Positions 40,823 to 51,067 of a DNA stretch of 64,000 nt are shown one piece after another. The DNA lies in assembly GCA_033063855.1 (NCBI GenBank), contig CP093831.1, positions 16,678,001 to 16,742,000 of the forward strand, written 5' to 3'. Made by a program: the position numbers and the translations under genes. This DNA comes from Smittia aterrima (lineage: Eukaryota; Arthropoda; Insecta; Diptera; Chironomidae). Under the pieces are notes generated by a model. That model was not told where the DNA came from and did not search any database. It saw only the letters and a list, made by a program, of their open reading frames with translations. Every line of letters begins with the position of its first letter. Position 1 is the stretch's first letter.

Positions 40823-42600
40823 ATGGAAAAAGAGAAGGTCATGGAACAATTTAATTGGGATAATGGCCTGTTACATGAGCTTGCTGAAGTTAGACTGCAA
40901 CTAAGGTGAGTGCTCATAACAAGAGAAGTCGAGGACAAAGTCTAATGCTTATTTTCAGAATTGCAGAAGAAAAACTTACAAGTTTGGACTTGATTCAGAA
41001 AGAACTTTGCGATGCTCAAGTGAAACTGATGATTGGACAGAAACAGTTGGAGTATCATATGAAAACGATTCAGGAGCAACAGGAAGTCATAAAGAACATC
41101 AAGTCCGAGAATCATTTCTTCGTAAGTCTGAGATACAAATTCTATCAGAAGATTAACCCTATTCACTTTTTTCAGAGAGAGCAAAATCTCTTTTTGTCCT
41201 CACGACTTTGTGAAACTCTCAAATCCAAATCTTGCGAAAACTTATCGCAATTAATTCCAAGCCACCAACAGCCAGTCAACAGACCAAAAGTAAATGGTGA
41301 AATCAAATCAAATGTAGAAGAACAGAGACAGAAGTGTCAACAGATCGCAGAAAAGTTAAGTCTTATTAAGAATTCTGATGAAGTGAATGGAACCACTTCA
41401 GAAACTTCAACAATCACTTCAGATGTCGACAAGTCACCTCTAGACTTAAGATTTTTCGTCGGTCGCTTATCGTCCTGGACTGATGAGCAAACTCTCAGAG
41501 AATATTTTGGGAAATTTGGTGATGTTGTTGATGTTTTCATGCCCAAAATAAACTCAGTCCATCGAGGATTCGGATTCATCTCCTTCTCAAAGCTCCACGG
41601 AGACAAACCATTGGAACTATCAGGTCATTTAATCGATAACCTGTAAGTAACAAATTTAAGTCCCAAAATAGTTTTTGATCGAACAATTTTCTCAGGCCCA
41701 TTTTCGTCGACACCAGTTGCACTATCAAAGACAACGGATTACCAACGAAAACTTTGTTGGTTTCAGGTCTGATTCAAAAAACATCAGACTCTACTCTTCA
41801 AACCCATTTCGGACAATTTGGTGATATCGAGCACGTTACGCGTTCAAAGGAAAATGGATTATTCGCTCGATATGCTTTCGTTCATTTCAAACAGTTTGAA
41901 GGCGTCAACAAAGCAATCGCAAAGAAGCGACACCTTATTGATGGGTACGCAGTAGACATAAGACGAGCTACTGGTATTAATCATATCAAACCAGAAAAAG
42001 CCATTGCCATTAAGCAAACCAAGAAGTCAAAGGACGCTGCAGACGTGATAAAGTTAATTATCACTAATCTATCATTGAACACTACGCCCAATACTCTTAA
42101 GACGTACTTCTCCAAGTTCGGAAATGTTCTCGATGCTTACATTCCAACCGTTTACGTTTCTGGCGAATCGAAGGGATATGGCTTTGTTGTGATGCCAAGT
42201 GAAACAAACTTTGATTTTAGAAACCACGTTATCAATGGGACTCATGTACAAGTCTCTAACGAGAACGTTAGTCATTTCAAAGGAGAATCCACAACCCTTC
42301 TTGTCTCTGCTTGTCCACGAATCATCAAAAAAATCACACAAGCAGAACTCACCTCGTTCTTCTCTCGATTCGGCAGAGTTAAGTCAGTCCGAAAGTTCCT
42401 TGACTCTACAACGAAGAAAACCTGTCATTACGCATTTGTCGAGTTTACCTCAACTGGACCAGTCGAGAAGGCTCTGGGTAAGATATCAAATCTTTTGAGT
42501 TTCCTTATTAGGTAACTTTCTTACAGAAAATATTGGATACTACATCAACGGCCAGTTGGTTACCATCACAAAAGCTCGCAATGAACCCAAAAACTACTAA
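40823..42600 (+). CDS. Coiled-coil protein with four RRMs related to TDP-43 RRM2
   Basis: Five exons (40823-40905, 40959-41121, 41176-41642, 41696-42477, 42527-42600) join in phase to give 522 residues. Residues about 10-95 are a Gln/Glu/Leu-rich coiled coil. Four RRM-type RNA-binding domains follow: 173-247 (RFFVGRLSS ... GFGFISF), 256-327 (TLLVSGLIQ ... YAFVHF), 356-428 (KLIITNLSL ... GYGFVVM) and 437-513 (TLLVSACPR ... YAFVEF). RRM1 carries LREYFGKFGDVVDVFMPK, strikingly like the second RRM of TDP-43 (LREFFSQYGDVMDVFIPK); RRM3 has a similar core (FGNVLDAYIPT). No Gly-rich tail is present. The fold implies RNA binding; the target and compartment are unknown. I do not recognise a named orthologue, so no symbol is given. 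The 3' end faces PRPF40. Confidence 0.85.
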
Positions 42601-42725
42601 TCCTAAACATAAATTTCCAGTAACATTCCACGACTAATTTAAAAATGTAATTCAGAAGACAACTCTGAAGAGTTTTTCATTAAATCCATTGATCTCTGTT
42701 AAAAATCTGTAAGACTGGAACTTAA

Positions 42726-42735
42726 AATAAATAAA
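42726..42735 (+). terminator. Overlapping poly(A) signals of the four-RRM gene
   Basis: Two AATAAA hexamers overlap (42726-42731 and 42730-42735) about 125 bp past the stop codon. Confidence 0.6.
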
Positions 42736-42803
42736 CTAGTCTGATCATGTAATTTCAATTCTTTTTATTTTTGAGTAAATTAAGGAATAGAAAAAGTTTA
42801 CAA

Positions 42804-45079
42804 TCAATCTTCCATTGGTTCTGCAAGTTGCGCTAGCAGTGCTAAACGCTTTGTTTCTAGCTCTGATTCGCTCATCGCTTGATCATCATTTCCATTTTTG
42901 GGTGAAATGATTTCGGAGACGTTGCTGATTGGACTTCCAGAGATTGATTTGTCCTTGCGTTTCTTCTCTTTCTTCTTCTGAAAAATAATAAGTGCTAGAG
43001 CAATTCAATTGAAAACAAAATTATTAACAAACCTTTTTTGCTGGACTTTGTTCGCGTGATGGAGGTTCCTTTTCAGCAGATGATCTATCTTCAGAGCTTG
43101 GTGAACGAGCCTTATGCTTCTTTTTCTTCTTGCGTTTCTTTTCGATCGAGGCTTCGTCATATTCTTCAACTGGTGAATCGTCGACGTTAGAAAGTTCTTC
43201 TGATGAAACGGAGCTTTCGCGAGACCGCTTCTTATGCTTCCGATTCTTTTTAGATTTCTTGGAGCGAGAGTGATGATGCGTGCAGGTGTTCTCACTCTCG
43301 TTGATGAACTCATTCCAAAGCTCTTCTATCTTGAGTTCTTTATCGTAGGTTTCGTAGTCAATCTTGTCAATAACTGCTGCTTTAGCTTTCTCCCATGGAT
43401 CAGCAACAGTTAATCCTGCATCGACCCAATGATTTTTCACTTCGTTCTCTAACTTTCTAAGACGACGAGTTTCTTCTTTCAATCGATCTTTCTCAGCCGT
43501 TTCAGCTTTCTCGAGCATAGAGTTGTAAGTGAGTTTAACGTTTCCAGCATCCAACGAAGCTGAACGCTGATCTTCGCAAACGACTGTGGCAAATTGCTCG
43601 AAGGAAGTTGCGATTTCGAAGATAAATTTTCTTTCTTTCAATATTTCCTTGATCAGCTTTTTGTCGTCATGGAAGTTTGCTTTCAGTTGATCAACATAAA
43701 ATTTGAATAAATCGAGTGGAGTTGATCCAGGCTGTCCCAACATTGCTGAAAAGCGTAAATCAGCTGAGATTACAGGATAAAGTTCAACCCAAGTTGACAT
43801 TGATGTAAGTTTTCCATCTTCATGTAGTGCATCTAGTAAAGTCAAGAAATTGTCACGATTTTTTCGTTGAAGTCGCTTTTGCCTGCGCTTTTCACTCTCA
43901 CGGTCCTCAATATCTTCTAGTTCGAGTGCTCGAATGTGTTCCTCAAAGACGATCAATGCGTCTTCCTTGTCCATGCCAAGTAGACTAATGTCACTTTTGA
44001 ATTCGTTGTTATCCAACAATAGAACCTGAGCTTCTGACCAAGTCGACTGATAACTTATCGAGTCCATTGATTCCAAAAGTTTCCGCAAAACTTTGATGTT
44101 TCTCTTCTTGAGCACCTTGGCTTCTTCCTTCTCTCGCTGAGTCAAGTTAAAAATGCAATCATCGTAAATATCTCGACGGTCTGGCTCGGGAACTGTTTTC
44201 CAAACATCTGTACCAACGAACATCTCTTCGCAGCGATAATATTTTGTAGTTGAGTCGATCTTTTCGTGTGACATCAAGAACTTCTCAAGATTCTCACGAG
44301 ACTTCTTAGCTTTCAAACGCTGTTCCTCCTTGTCTTCCTTCTGCTTTTGAGTTTTGTAAGCATTGAATGCTTGTTTCTTTTCATTCATCTTTTTAAAAGC
44401 ATTGTACTTTGGGTCCTTTGCAATAATCTTTACGCATTGCTCCCAAGTACCTGCTGGCACGTTCTTCTCTCGGAGAAAATCTTTAAAAGCTTCAATCGCT
44501 TCCTTCTTATCTTTGAACTCAATAACTGGTTCTTCAATTACTTCCGGTGGCGGTTTCTGCGGCATCTCTTCAGCTTTTGGAAGATTTGGGACTTCAATCG
44601 CATCAAGCTGAGCAAGAGTCGCGGCCATCGCATGATCCATCGCGGAAGATGAAGAATTCTCGTTGCTACCAGGAGTTTTCGCTACATTTTCCGTTATGTA
44701 AGGTGACGTAAGTGGAGTTGTAGCCATCGGAACTTGAGGCGAGATGTGCATCATTCCTGCTGGTGCGGCAGACTTCTCTGCATTCACTTTTTGTTTCACG
44801 TCCAAATATTCCGGAGGTGCAATCCATCGCGATTCTTTCGTTGTAGTGTTGTAGTAATAAACTTTACCAGAATCCGAGGTATATTCCTTCCACGGACAAG
44901 TCGACAACAAGCGCTAAAATTAAGAAAAGTAAATTAGCGGCATATCAAAAATTAAATTGTAATCGTTTTACTTCGGCCTGTGTTTTTAACTGCTCTGGCT
45001 TTTCCCAGTGCGATTGCTTCGTGAGACTATTGTAGTAATATGTTCTCCCATCAGGAGCCTTATGTTCACTCCACTCCAT
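42804..45079 (-). CDS. PRPF40: Pre-mRNA-processing factor 40 homologue (WW + FF domains)
   Basis: Three exons (45079-44972, 44913-43033, 42977-42804) join in phase 0 to give 720 residues. Two tandem WW domains open the protein: residues about 1-33 (MEWSEHKAPDGRTYYYN) and 42-70 (CPWKEYTSDSGKVYYYN). An Ala/Pro/Ser-rich linker leads to an FF-domain array from about residue 170 to 530; five FF units can be picked out, one containing the family signature MLGQPGSTPLDLFKFYV. The tail is Lys/Arg/Ser-rich and ends in ELETKRLALLAQLAEPMED, matching the PRPF40A end. The protein belongs to the U1 snRNP and bridges 5' splice-site recognition to the branch-point factor SF1. Start ATG at 45079 was chosen because WW1 begins directly there. 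It is head-to-head with TAF6L (162 bp apart). Confidence 0.96.
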
Positions 45080-45241
45080 TTCAATGTTGACTGTTATTAA
45101 ATGAGTTTTCCGTCTAAGTTTTACAGAAAATTCAATCAAACAAAAATTTGTAGTTAAATGCCCTTGCGGATCGCACTGATCCGGATCATGCGGATCAAAA
45201 CATAAACTCGAGAAAATAAAAAATAACTTTTAGCCTGAGAA
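45080..45241. promoter_or_regulatory. Bidirectional promoter, PRPF40 / TAF6-like, with palindrome
   Basis: The 162 bp between divergent ATGs contain a perfect 12-bp palindrome, TGATCCGGATCA (45177-45188), flanked by two direct GCGGATC repeats (45166-45172 and 45190-45196). This is the only GC-rich patch in an otherwise AT-rich promoter, and suggests a dimeric factor site serving both genes. Factor identity is unknown. Confidence 0.55.
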
Positions 45242-47500
45242 ATGGAGAACGGAAACCCGCCGAAGAAGAAAAGCAAAAAAAAGAAGGTTCGAAGCAATAG
45301 TCCGCAAGTGTCTAATGGATCTGAGAAGGTGAGATCAGCATTTATTTAAAAAAAAAACCATTAAATTCAAAACTATTTTTTTAGCAAAATTATTTCTGCG
45401 GATTCTCGAGCAGAACTGTGAGGAATATTTGCGAACAAGTTGACAACACAGAAATTCAACCCGAAGTATACTCAAGACTTGCTGAAGATGCGACTTATAA
45501 GTTAATGGAAATTGTGAATGTAAGTTTTACAATCTTTTTTCGAATTTGCTTTGACCAAATCTTTTTTCATAGAACATTAAAAATTATGCAAAACATTCTG
45601 GAGGAACAGCAACATTTGACATCACAAATGAAGTTCTTAAGGATTCAAATTGCGCTCCGATTATTGGATCAGACGACATGCCTGAGTGGGAAACGGTAGA
45701 AGACGACTACCGACAATCTATATTCTTCAATCGCGATGATTCGTTTGATCTAACTGAAGAGTTCAACAAGCACATCACAGAAGAAAATGTGAATGGACCG
45801 GTTTTCCTAACCACATCTTTTCTACTTGACGAGAAGATTGATGAAGATTACATTGATTTCTATAACAGCATCTGCGATTCAATTTTCAATGGCGACGACG
45901 AGTGTCGAGAAATGGCAATTACGATTCTTAGCTCAAGTCCACACATCGCTGGTTTAGTGAAACACTTTCTTATTAAATGGGTTGATATGATTGCTGTCAA
46001 CTACTCCAACAACATTCTCAACAGATCCATTAAGTTTCTAGTGTCGATTATCAGGAATCCTTACACGACTAACAGTGAAATGAATATTGAGCTGAAGCAT
46101 GTTTGCCAATTGCTTGTTAACTTGTTAGTAGGATCAATTAACGACGAGATTCGCGAGAATGGGCACGATAATGAGATTCTAGAGCCAGAAGTCTCGGAGT
46201 ATTCAACATATGATCCGAATATTGTTTCTTACGATGGAAACAACGGAATTATTGACAACAACAACGGAATGGATCTTGACGAGATGTCAAGTGATTCAAA
46301 CATGAAAGCGTTTGAAGAAAGCAATGGAGTTTTAATGGAGAATTTTAGTTTGGAGTCAGAAAAGATCGGACGAACGTTGAGAGACGAATTGACTGAGGGA
46401 TTTGAAATTCAAAGTTTGAATAGTTCGAGGCTGAAACTTGAGAATCATGAAGATGGATCGAAAGACTCAGCATCGTCTAGATCATTAACAGGAAGAAATG
46501 ATATTGAGGATGAGTTCAACGCTCTTTTATCCACGAATTGCGCATCGACAATTAAATGCGCAGATAGTTATGTCGAATCGATTTGTGAAATGATTGGAAT
46601 GTGCGCCTCGAAATGGAGCGGAGTTGAAAACTACTTGACGATTTTAATCATCAGCGAAGTTGAAAATTTCTTTAAAATCAACAAACGTGTTAAGATTGAC
46701 AGCGGTAAGACAGCAGGATTTAATGTCTGTCTTCTCTTTGATTTATCTTTCATCGTTTCAGATTACGAATGGTTTGGCAGAATCGCAAAAGGATTGTGGA
46801 GTCTTGGCGAATTTGCATTTCGTGAACTTCTCGCATTCTTTGAAAAAATTGACACGAAAAACTTAAAAGGAACATCAAGCTTCGCAAATTCCATTAATGT
46901 GAGTACGAACAGCAGTTCTTCATAAAATGAAACTGATTTTCCGAATCAACAGGCTTCGGCTGTCTACTTGCGAGGAAAACAGGATATTTTCTTTTACGAA
47001 TTTCTCTACGAAGTGTGCGGTGACAAGTTGCTTCCTTTCTTGCTGTATTACTCAAGTAATAATATTTCAAATTTCATAAAGCAAATAATCATAATCAATT
47101 ATCTTTCACCACAGATTTCTTGTTAAGAATCAACAGGAAAAATAATCTGAGGTTGGAAGCTGAGAAGTCAGATCCAACTAGATTTAAAATTTCTCAACGA
47201 ACTCAACTCATCGGATATCGAATTCAACGACTCAATCCTTCAGTTTATCAACGAGTTCCGCCGAGGCCATTAAAGCAAACAGCTCGACCAATCATTATTC
47301 AGTACGGCCACCCAGTGTCAACAAAGAAGATGAAGAAGACTCACGCTAAAGCCGATGAAAAGAAAGAAGTTCGTCAGAACGCCGAAGCATTGCGGTCGTT
47401 CAACCAACGAGTTGTTGTAGTGAAAGGACGACTGAAAAAACCAATCACGAATCTAACACGAAGGGACTATCAGCCAAACCTTCATTGGTTGACTCTTTAG
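45242..47500 (+). CDS. SAF6: TAF6-like SAGA subunit (TAF6L / SAF6)
   Basis: Exons 45242-45328, 45385-45519, 45573-46898, 46953-47055 and 47115-47500 join in phase to 678 residues, or 659 if the 57-bp segment 46705-46761 is spliced out. A Lys-rich N-terminus precedes a TAF6-type histone fold at about residues 34-105 (FSSRTVRNICEQ ... RLAEDATYKLMEIVN). A TAF6L-like middle follows (PVFLTTSFLLDEKI ... SPHIAGLVKHFLIKWVDM ... IRNPY), the stretch equivalent to the HEAT-like part of human TAF6L, then a basic C-terminus. TAF6L/SAF6 replaces TAF6 in the SAGA histone-acetyltransferase complex, pairing with a TAF9-type partner. An acidic Asn-rich insertion (about residues 245-340) breaks up the middle. 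SAF6 is preferred over TAF6 because the N-terminal fold and middle follow TAF6L more closely. AATAAA lies at 47539-47544. Confidence 0.8.
46705..46761 (+). other. In-frame 57-bp intron-like segment in TAF6L
   Basis: It begins GTAAGA and ends TTTCATCGTTTCAG, with a pyrimidine-rich 3' half. Length is 57 bases (19 codons) with no stop, so the reading frame survives either splicing or retention. Removing it joins KIDS to DYEWFGR. The encoded insert is hydrophobic and unlike its surroundings, so it is probably a real intron that happens to be open. Confidence 0.6.
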
Positions 47501-47538
47501 TCGTTTATTCATCTCCGCAAGAGAAGCCTGTTCATTAA

Positions 47539-47544
47539 AATAAA
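47539..47544 (+). terminator. Poly(A) signal of TAF6L
   Basis: AATAAA lies 39 bp past the TAF6L stop and 22 bp before the start codon of the next gene. Confidence 0.5.
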
Positions 47545-47565
47545 TCAAAATTTGAAGACTACAAA

Positions 47566-48046
47566 ATGTTTAATTGCAACAGAAAATTGATTCCAGCTTT
47601 ACTCCACAAGAATATCGACAACAGTTTTGAGATTAACGTTTACAGCTTTGAAAGAAATGTCGAAGTGTAAGTCTTTTGAAGATAACGTTTCTTCCTAATT
47701 GCTCCATATTTCATTTACTAGAAATACTTTTCATACAACAATGAAGGATAATGCCTTTGATCAAGTTGTCTATGATGTAAAAAGGAAACTTTCTGACGGT
47801 GAAGAAGTGCAGCAATTTATTTCGAGTGTTTTCATTCAGCCTTCAATGGAGATAGTAAGACACAAGACAACAATTGAGATTCGTCATCAGCCATTCAAGA
47901 AAACCATTTATAAAAGTGGATTCGAGGCATTCCGTCGATTTGAAGCTTTTCGTCAGCCATTTATTGAAGTTCCTGTGTCAGAAGATGCAAATAACAATTC
48001 AGAGAGAACGATGATGTATGAAACTTCAATTTTCATTGAAATATGA
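47566..48046 (+). CDS. Small two-exon gene of unknown function
   Basis: I do not recognise this protein. Exons 47566-47666 and 47722-48046 join in phase (GT|A = Val) with a clear GTAAGT donor and TTTACTAG acceptor, giving 141 residues. It starts MFNCNRKLIPALLHKNIDNS. The sequence is charged and mixed, with no signal peptide or membrane segment. It has a self-similar patch, SGFEAFRRFEAFRQPF, and a basic/aromatic region KTTIEIRHQPFKKTIYK. The matched intron phase and an AATAAA at 48090-48095 support it as real. It starts only 65 bp after the TAF6L stop, leaving little room for a promoter, so it may be expressed from a shared TAF6L transcript. Its 3' end overlaps that of RabGGTase beta on the other strand. 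Confidence 0.65.
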
Positions 48047-48057
48047 TTTCAGATATT

Positions 48058-48063
48058 TTTATT
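48058..48063 (-). terminator. Poly(A) signal of RabGGTase beta
   Basis: AATAAA on the minus strand, about 105 bp past the stop. It lies inside the 3' untranslated region of the convergent small gene. Confidence 0.55.
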
Positions 48064-48089
48064 TAGTTTGATGTTACAATTGTTCGTGG

Positions 48090-48095
48090 AATAAA
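48090..48095 (+). terminator. Poly(A) signal of the small unknown gene
   Basis: AATAAA on the plus strand, 44 bp past the stop at 48046. Confidence 0.6.
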
Positions 48096-48168
48096 ATTTT
48101 AAATTTTCATATTATAGCGTAAGGTTAAGAACAAAAATAATTTCGATCGAGTCGTGAATAATCGTGAA

Positions 48169-49338
48169 CTAAGAATCTAAAATCTGAACTTGAAAAATTT
48201 TCTGTACGACATCGTCCGGCATGCAGAATGTTGGATTAATCTTTTTGAGATTGGGGAAACCGAGAAGAGACAATGCTCCGACACCAAACAGAGTGTGAAA
48301 GATGTCAGGCATGTTTCCTGGTCGATCACTAAACCCACCAGTCTCAGTATCCTGACATTGCAAAATAAACTCTTTGAGTTTTTCAGCGCTAATCCAATGA
48401 GAACGTCCAAGGATTGTTAAAGACGCGAGAACCCACCAAGAGTAACACACATCGGGAAGTTTCTCAGGTCGACCATTAAGGCCACCAGATTTCAATTGAC
48501 GTTCGCATAGCCACCAAGCAAGTTTCTCGCATTCCAATCTATGCAGATTGTGAGTAATTGAGAGAAAACCGACACAGCAATAAATCAATCCAGCATGACT
48601 CTCAGCATGAGGCTTCGAACCGAATCCGCCGTCAGGATTTGCGCAAGACAAGACAAACTCTGCAGCTTTGTCTACATCGATTAGATGCATTTGGTTTGTC
48701 AACGCAAGGATTGCAACTGCACAAAATGAGAATCTCGTATCGACCTCTCCCCACTTATCACCAAAGAAGCTGCCATCAGGTTGTTGAAGACTCGCTACGT
48801 ATCGTCCAACAGCTGCTACGTCAATCTCTTTCAACGATTCGTAAATGCAGAGAATCTAAAATCAATCAGAGTTAAACAAATTGTTAACATCAACGGGAAG
48901 TCAACCCACCTGAACAGCACTCAGCGTATAAAGTATATGAGCGTCATGTCCATCGCAAGCGCTGATCCCACCAGTTTGACTGTCTTGACACTTTTGAATA
49001 AACTCGATAATTGATTTCTTGTCAATTTTATCTAACTGGCCCATGATATCGAGACATGTGGCTCCCCAGTAAATGCCGCTCACACGCAAAAATTCTGTCA
49101 TTGTGTACTCCTAAAACGAACAAATCAATTAAGATTCATCAAGTCAATTGATGAAAAAAATGTCAAACTACTTACGAAATCGTTCTTATCGTTTCCATGG
49201 TTCACGACATAGTCTACGTGCTTGTCGAACAAGAGTTCGTTGGATTGAGTATCGTCCTGATTAACTTCCTGCTATAAAATCAAAGGATTTCCCATTGAAA
49301 TTAATAAAAATGATTCATCGATCTCTTACCGTCTCCAT
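48169..49338 (-). CDS. RabGGTB: Rab geranylgeranyltransferase beta subunit
   Basis: Exons 49338-49330, 49268-49176, 49110-48910 and 48855-48169 join in phase 0 and give 329 residues; the human protein has 331. It is the catalytic beta subunit of geranylgeranyltransferase II, which attaches geranylgeranyl groups to C-terminal cysteines of Rab GTPases in the cytosol, together with the alpha subunit and REP. The alpha-alpha barrel repeats are evident (GGISACDGHDAHILYTLSAVQ, PDGSFFGDKWGEVDTRFSFC, GGFGSKPHAESHAGLIYCC, GGLNGRPEKLPDVCYSWW, GGFSDRPGNMPDIFHTLFG). The zinc ligands are Asp236, Cys238 and His288 by alignment with the family. The first coding exon is only nine bases (Met-Glu-Thr). It diverges from GMPPB with 225 bp between start codons. 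Confidence 0.97.
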
Positions 49339-49563
49339 TGTTTTGATTAGCGTACTGTCGACCCCTCGTGAATCAGTCGTTTCTTATCTCTGTTTGCTTT
49401 TCTACGTAAAGCTGAGTAATCAATTAAATTCGTAACGTGTCACTGCAATAGCTAAGTGCAATAAGTAAGCATCAAGAATTGAAAGGAGTTCATAAGGATT
49501 CGTTTTAATTGCAAAAGAAAATAAACATTTCATCCAACAAAATCTTGTTTACAAAAAAAAACA
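49339..49563. promoter_or_regulatory. Bidirectional promoter, RabGGTB / GMPPB
   Basis: 225 bp lie between divergent start codons. No TATA box is evident near either gene. The call rests on gene arrangement. Confidence 0.5.
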
Positions 49564-50838
49564 ATGACAAATTCAACAAATAAAAGTGATATGCGTGCGC
49601 TGATTCTTGTCGGTGGTTATGGAACCAGACTGAGACCTCTTACGTTGTCACGGCCTAAACCACTAGTTGAGTTTGCTAACAAACCAATTTTATTGCATCA
49701 GATTGAAGCACTGAAAGAAGCTGGCGTTCGAGAGGTAATTAGATTGTAATCAACTTGTGGACGTGTCACATAATTTGCGTAACTTTTCAGGTGATACTTG
49801 CTGTATCTTACAGAGCTGAACAAATGGAAGCTGAGCTCAAAGAAGAGACCGAGAAGTTGGGCATAAATCTTATATTCTCTCATGAAACTGAACCTTTGGG
49901 AACTGCTGGACCATTAGCTCTCGCTAAGGATATTCTTATGACTAGCACCGAGCCCTTCTTTGTACTAAACTCTGATGTCATCTGCGATTTTCCATTCCAA
50001 GAGTTGGAGAAGTATCATCGAAGCCATGGCCAAGAAGGCACGATCGTTGTGACGAAGGTTGAAGAGCCATCGAAGTATGGAGTTGTCCTTTACGATAGCA
50101 ATGGTTGCATTGAAAACTTCATCGAGAAACCTCAGGAATTCGTTAGTAATAAGATCAACGCGGGCATGTACATTCTCAATACTTCAGTATTGTCTCGCAT
50201 CGAGCTCAAACCAACTTCAATCGAAAAGGAAGTCTTCCCCTTCATGGCAAAAGAAAAGCAACTTTTCGCATTCGAACTTAATGGATTTTGGATGGACATT
50301 GGTCAACCAAAGGATTTCTTAACCGGTAAGGATTAAATATTTTATCAAGATCTCTCAACTTAAGGATTCAATTTCATTCAAGGTATGTGCCTCTACTTGA
50401 CATCGCTCAGGCAACGAGATCCTGCACAGCTTTATGAAGGACCTGGTGTTGTTGGAAATGTTCTCGTCGATCCAACAGCAAAGATTGGAAATGGATGTCG
50501 AATAGGCCCCAATGTAACTGTCGGACCTGATGTAGTGATTGAAGACGGTGTCTGCATCAAGAGATGTACAGTTTTAAAGGGTAACAATTCATTAGTAACT
50601 CAACGTTTCATAAATTAATGTTTGTTCTTTCTTAGGAGCAATTGTCAAGTCACATTCTTGGGTGAATTCCTGCATAATCGGATGGAGATGTATCGTAGGA
50701 CGTTGGGTTCGTCTTGAAGGCATAACAGTTCTTGGCGAGGACGTAATCGTGAAAGATGAAGTTTTTGTGAACGGAGGCCAAGTTCTTCCTCACAAAAGCA
50801 TTTCAGAAAGTGTCCCCGAGCCATCAATCATCATGTAA
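49564..50838 (+). CDS. Gmppb: Mannose-1-phosphate guanylyltransferase beta
   Basis: Exons 49564-49734, 49791-50325, 50383-50580 and 50636-50838 join in phase to 368 residues. The enzyme makes GDP-mannose from mannose-1-phosphate and GTP in the cytosol, feeding N-glycan, O-mannose and GPI synthesis. The nucleotidyltransferase signature LVGGYGTRLRPLTLSRPKPL lies at residues 14-33, followed by EPLGTAGPLALA, FFVLNSDVICDFPF, VTKVEEPSKYGVV and GFWMDIGQPKDFLTG. The C-terminus is a left-handed beta-helix of hexapeptide repeats ending PHKSISESVPEPSIIM, nearly identical to the human end. Nine residues precede the usual MRALIL start (internal ATG at 49591), so the longer N-terminus may or may not be used. 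Poly(A) signal AATAAA is at 50934-50939. Confidence 0.97.
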
Positions 50839-50933
50839 CGCACAATTGCAAAGTTTCATGTTCATCTTGTTTATTGAAGATAATCTATTCACGTTTGTAT
50901 TTTTATAATTTCTGTATTCTAAATCCATTCCTT

Positions 50934-50939
50934 AATAAA
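50934..50939 (+). terminator. Poly(A) signal of GMPPB
   Basis: AATAAA about 95 bp past the stop codon. Confidence 0.65.
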
Positions 50940-51067
50940 GTTGGTAATGATTTCAAGATTTTGCTGAATTTTCTTTTTAAATCGTTTAATTCGAATCTCC
51001 ATTCGCGGATTACGCTGATTTGTTATTCTCTCGAACTGCGAAATAAATATTTTTCAGTGTTTACCGA

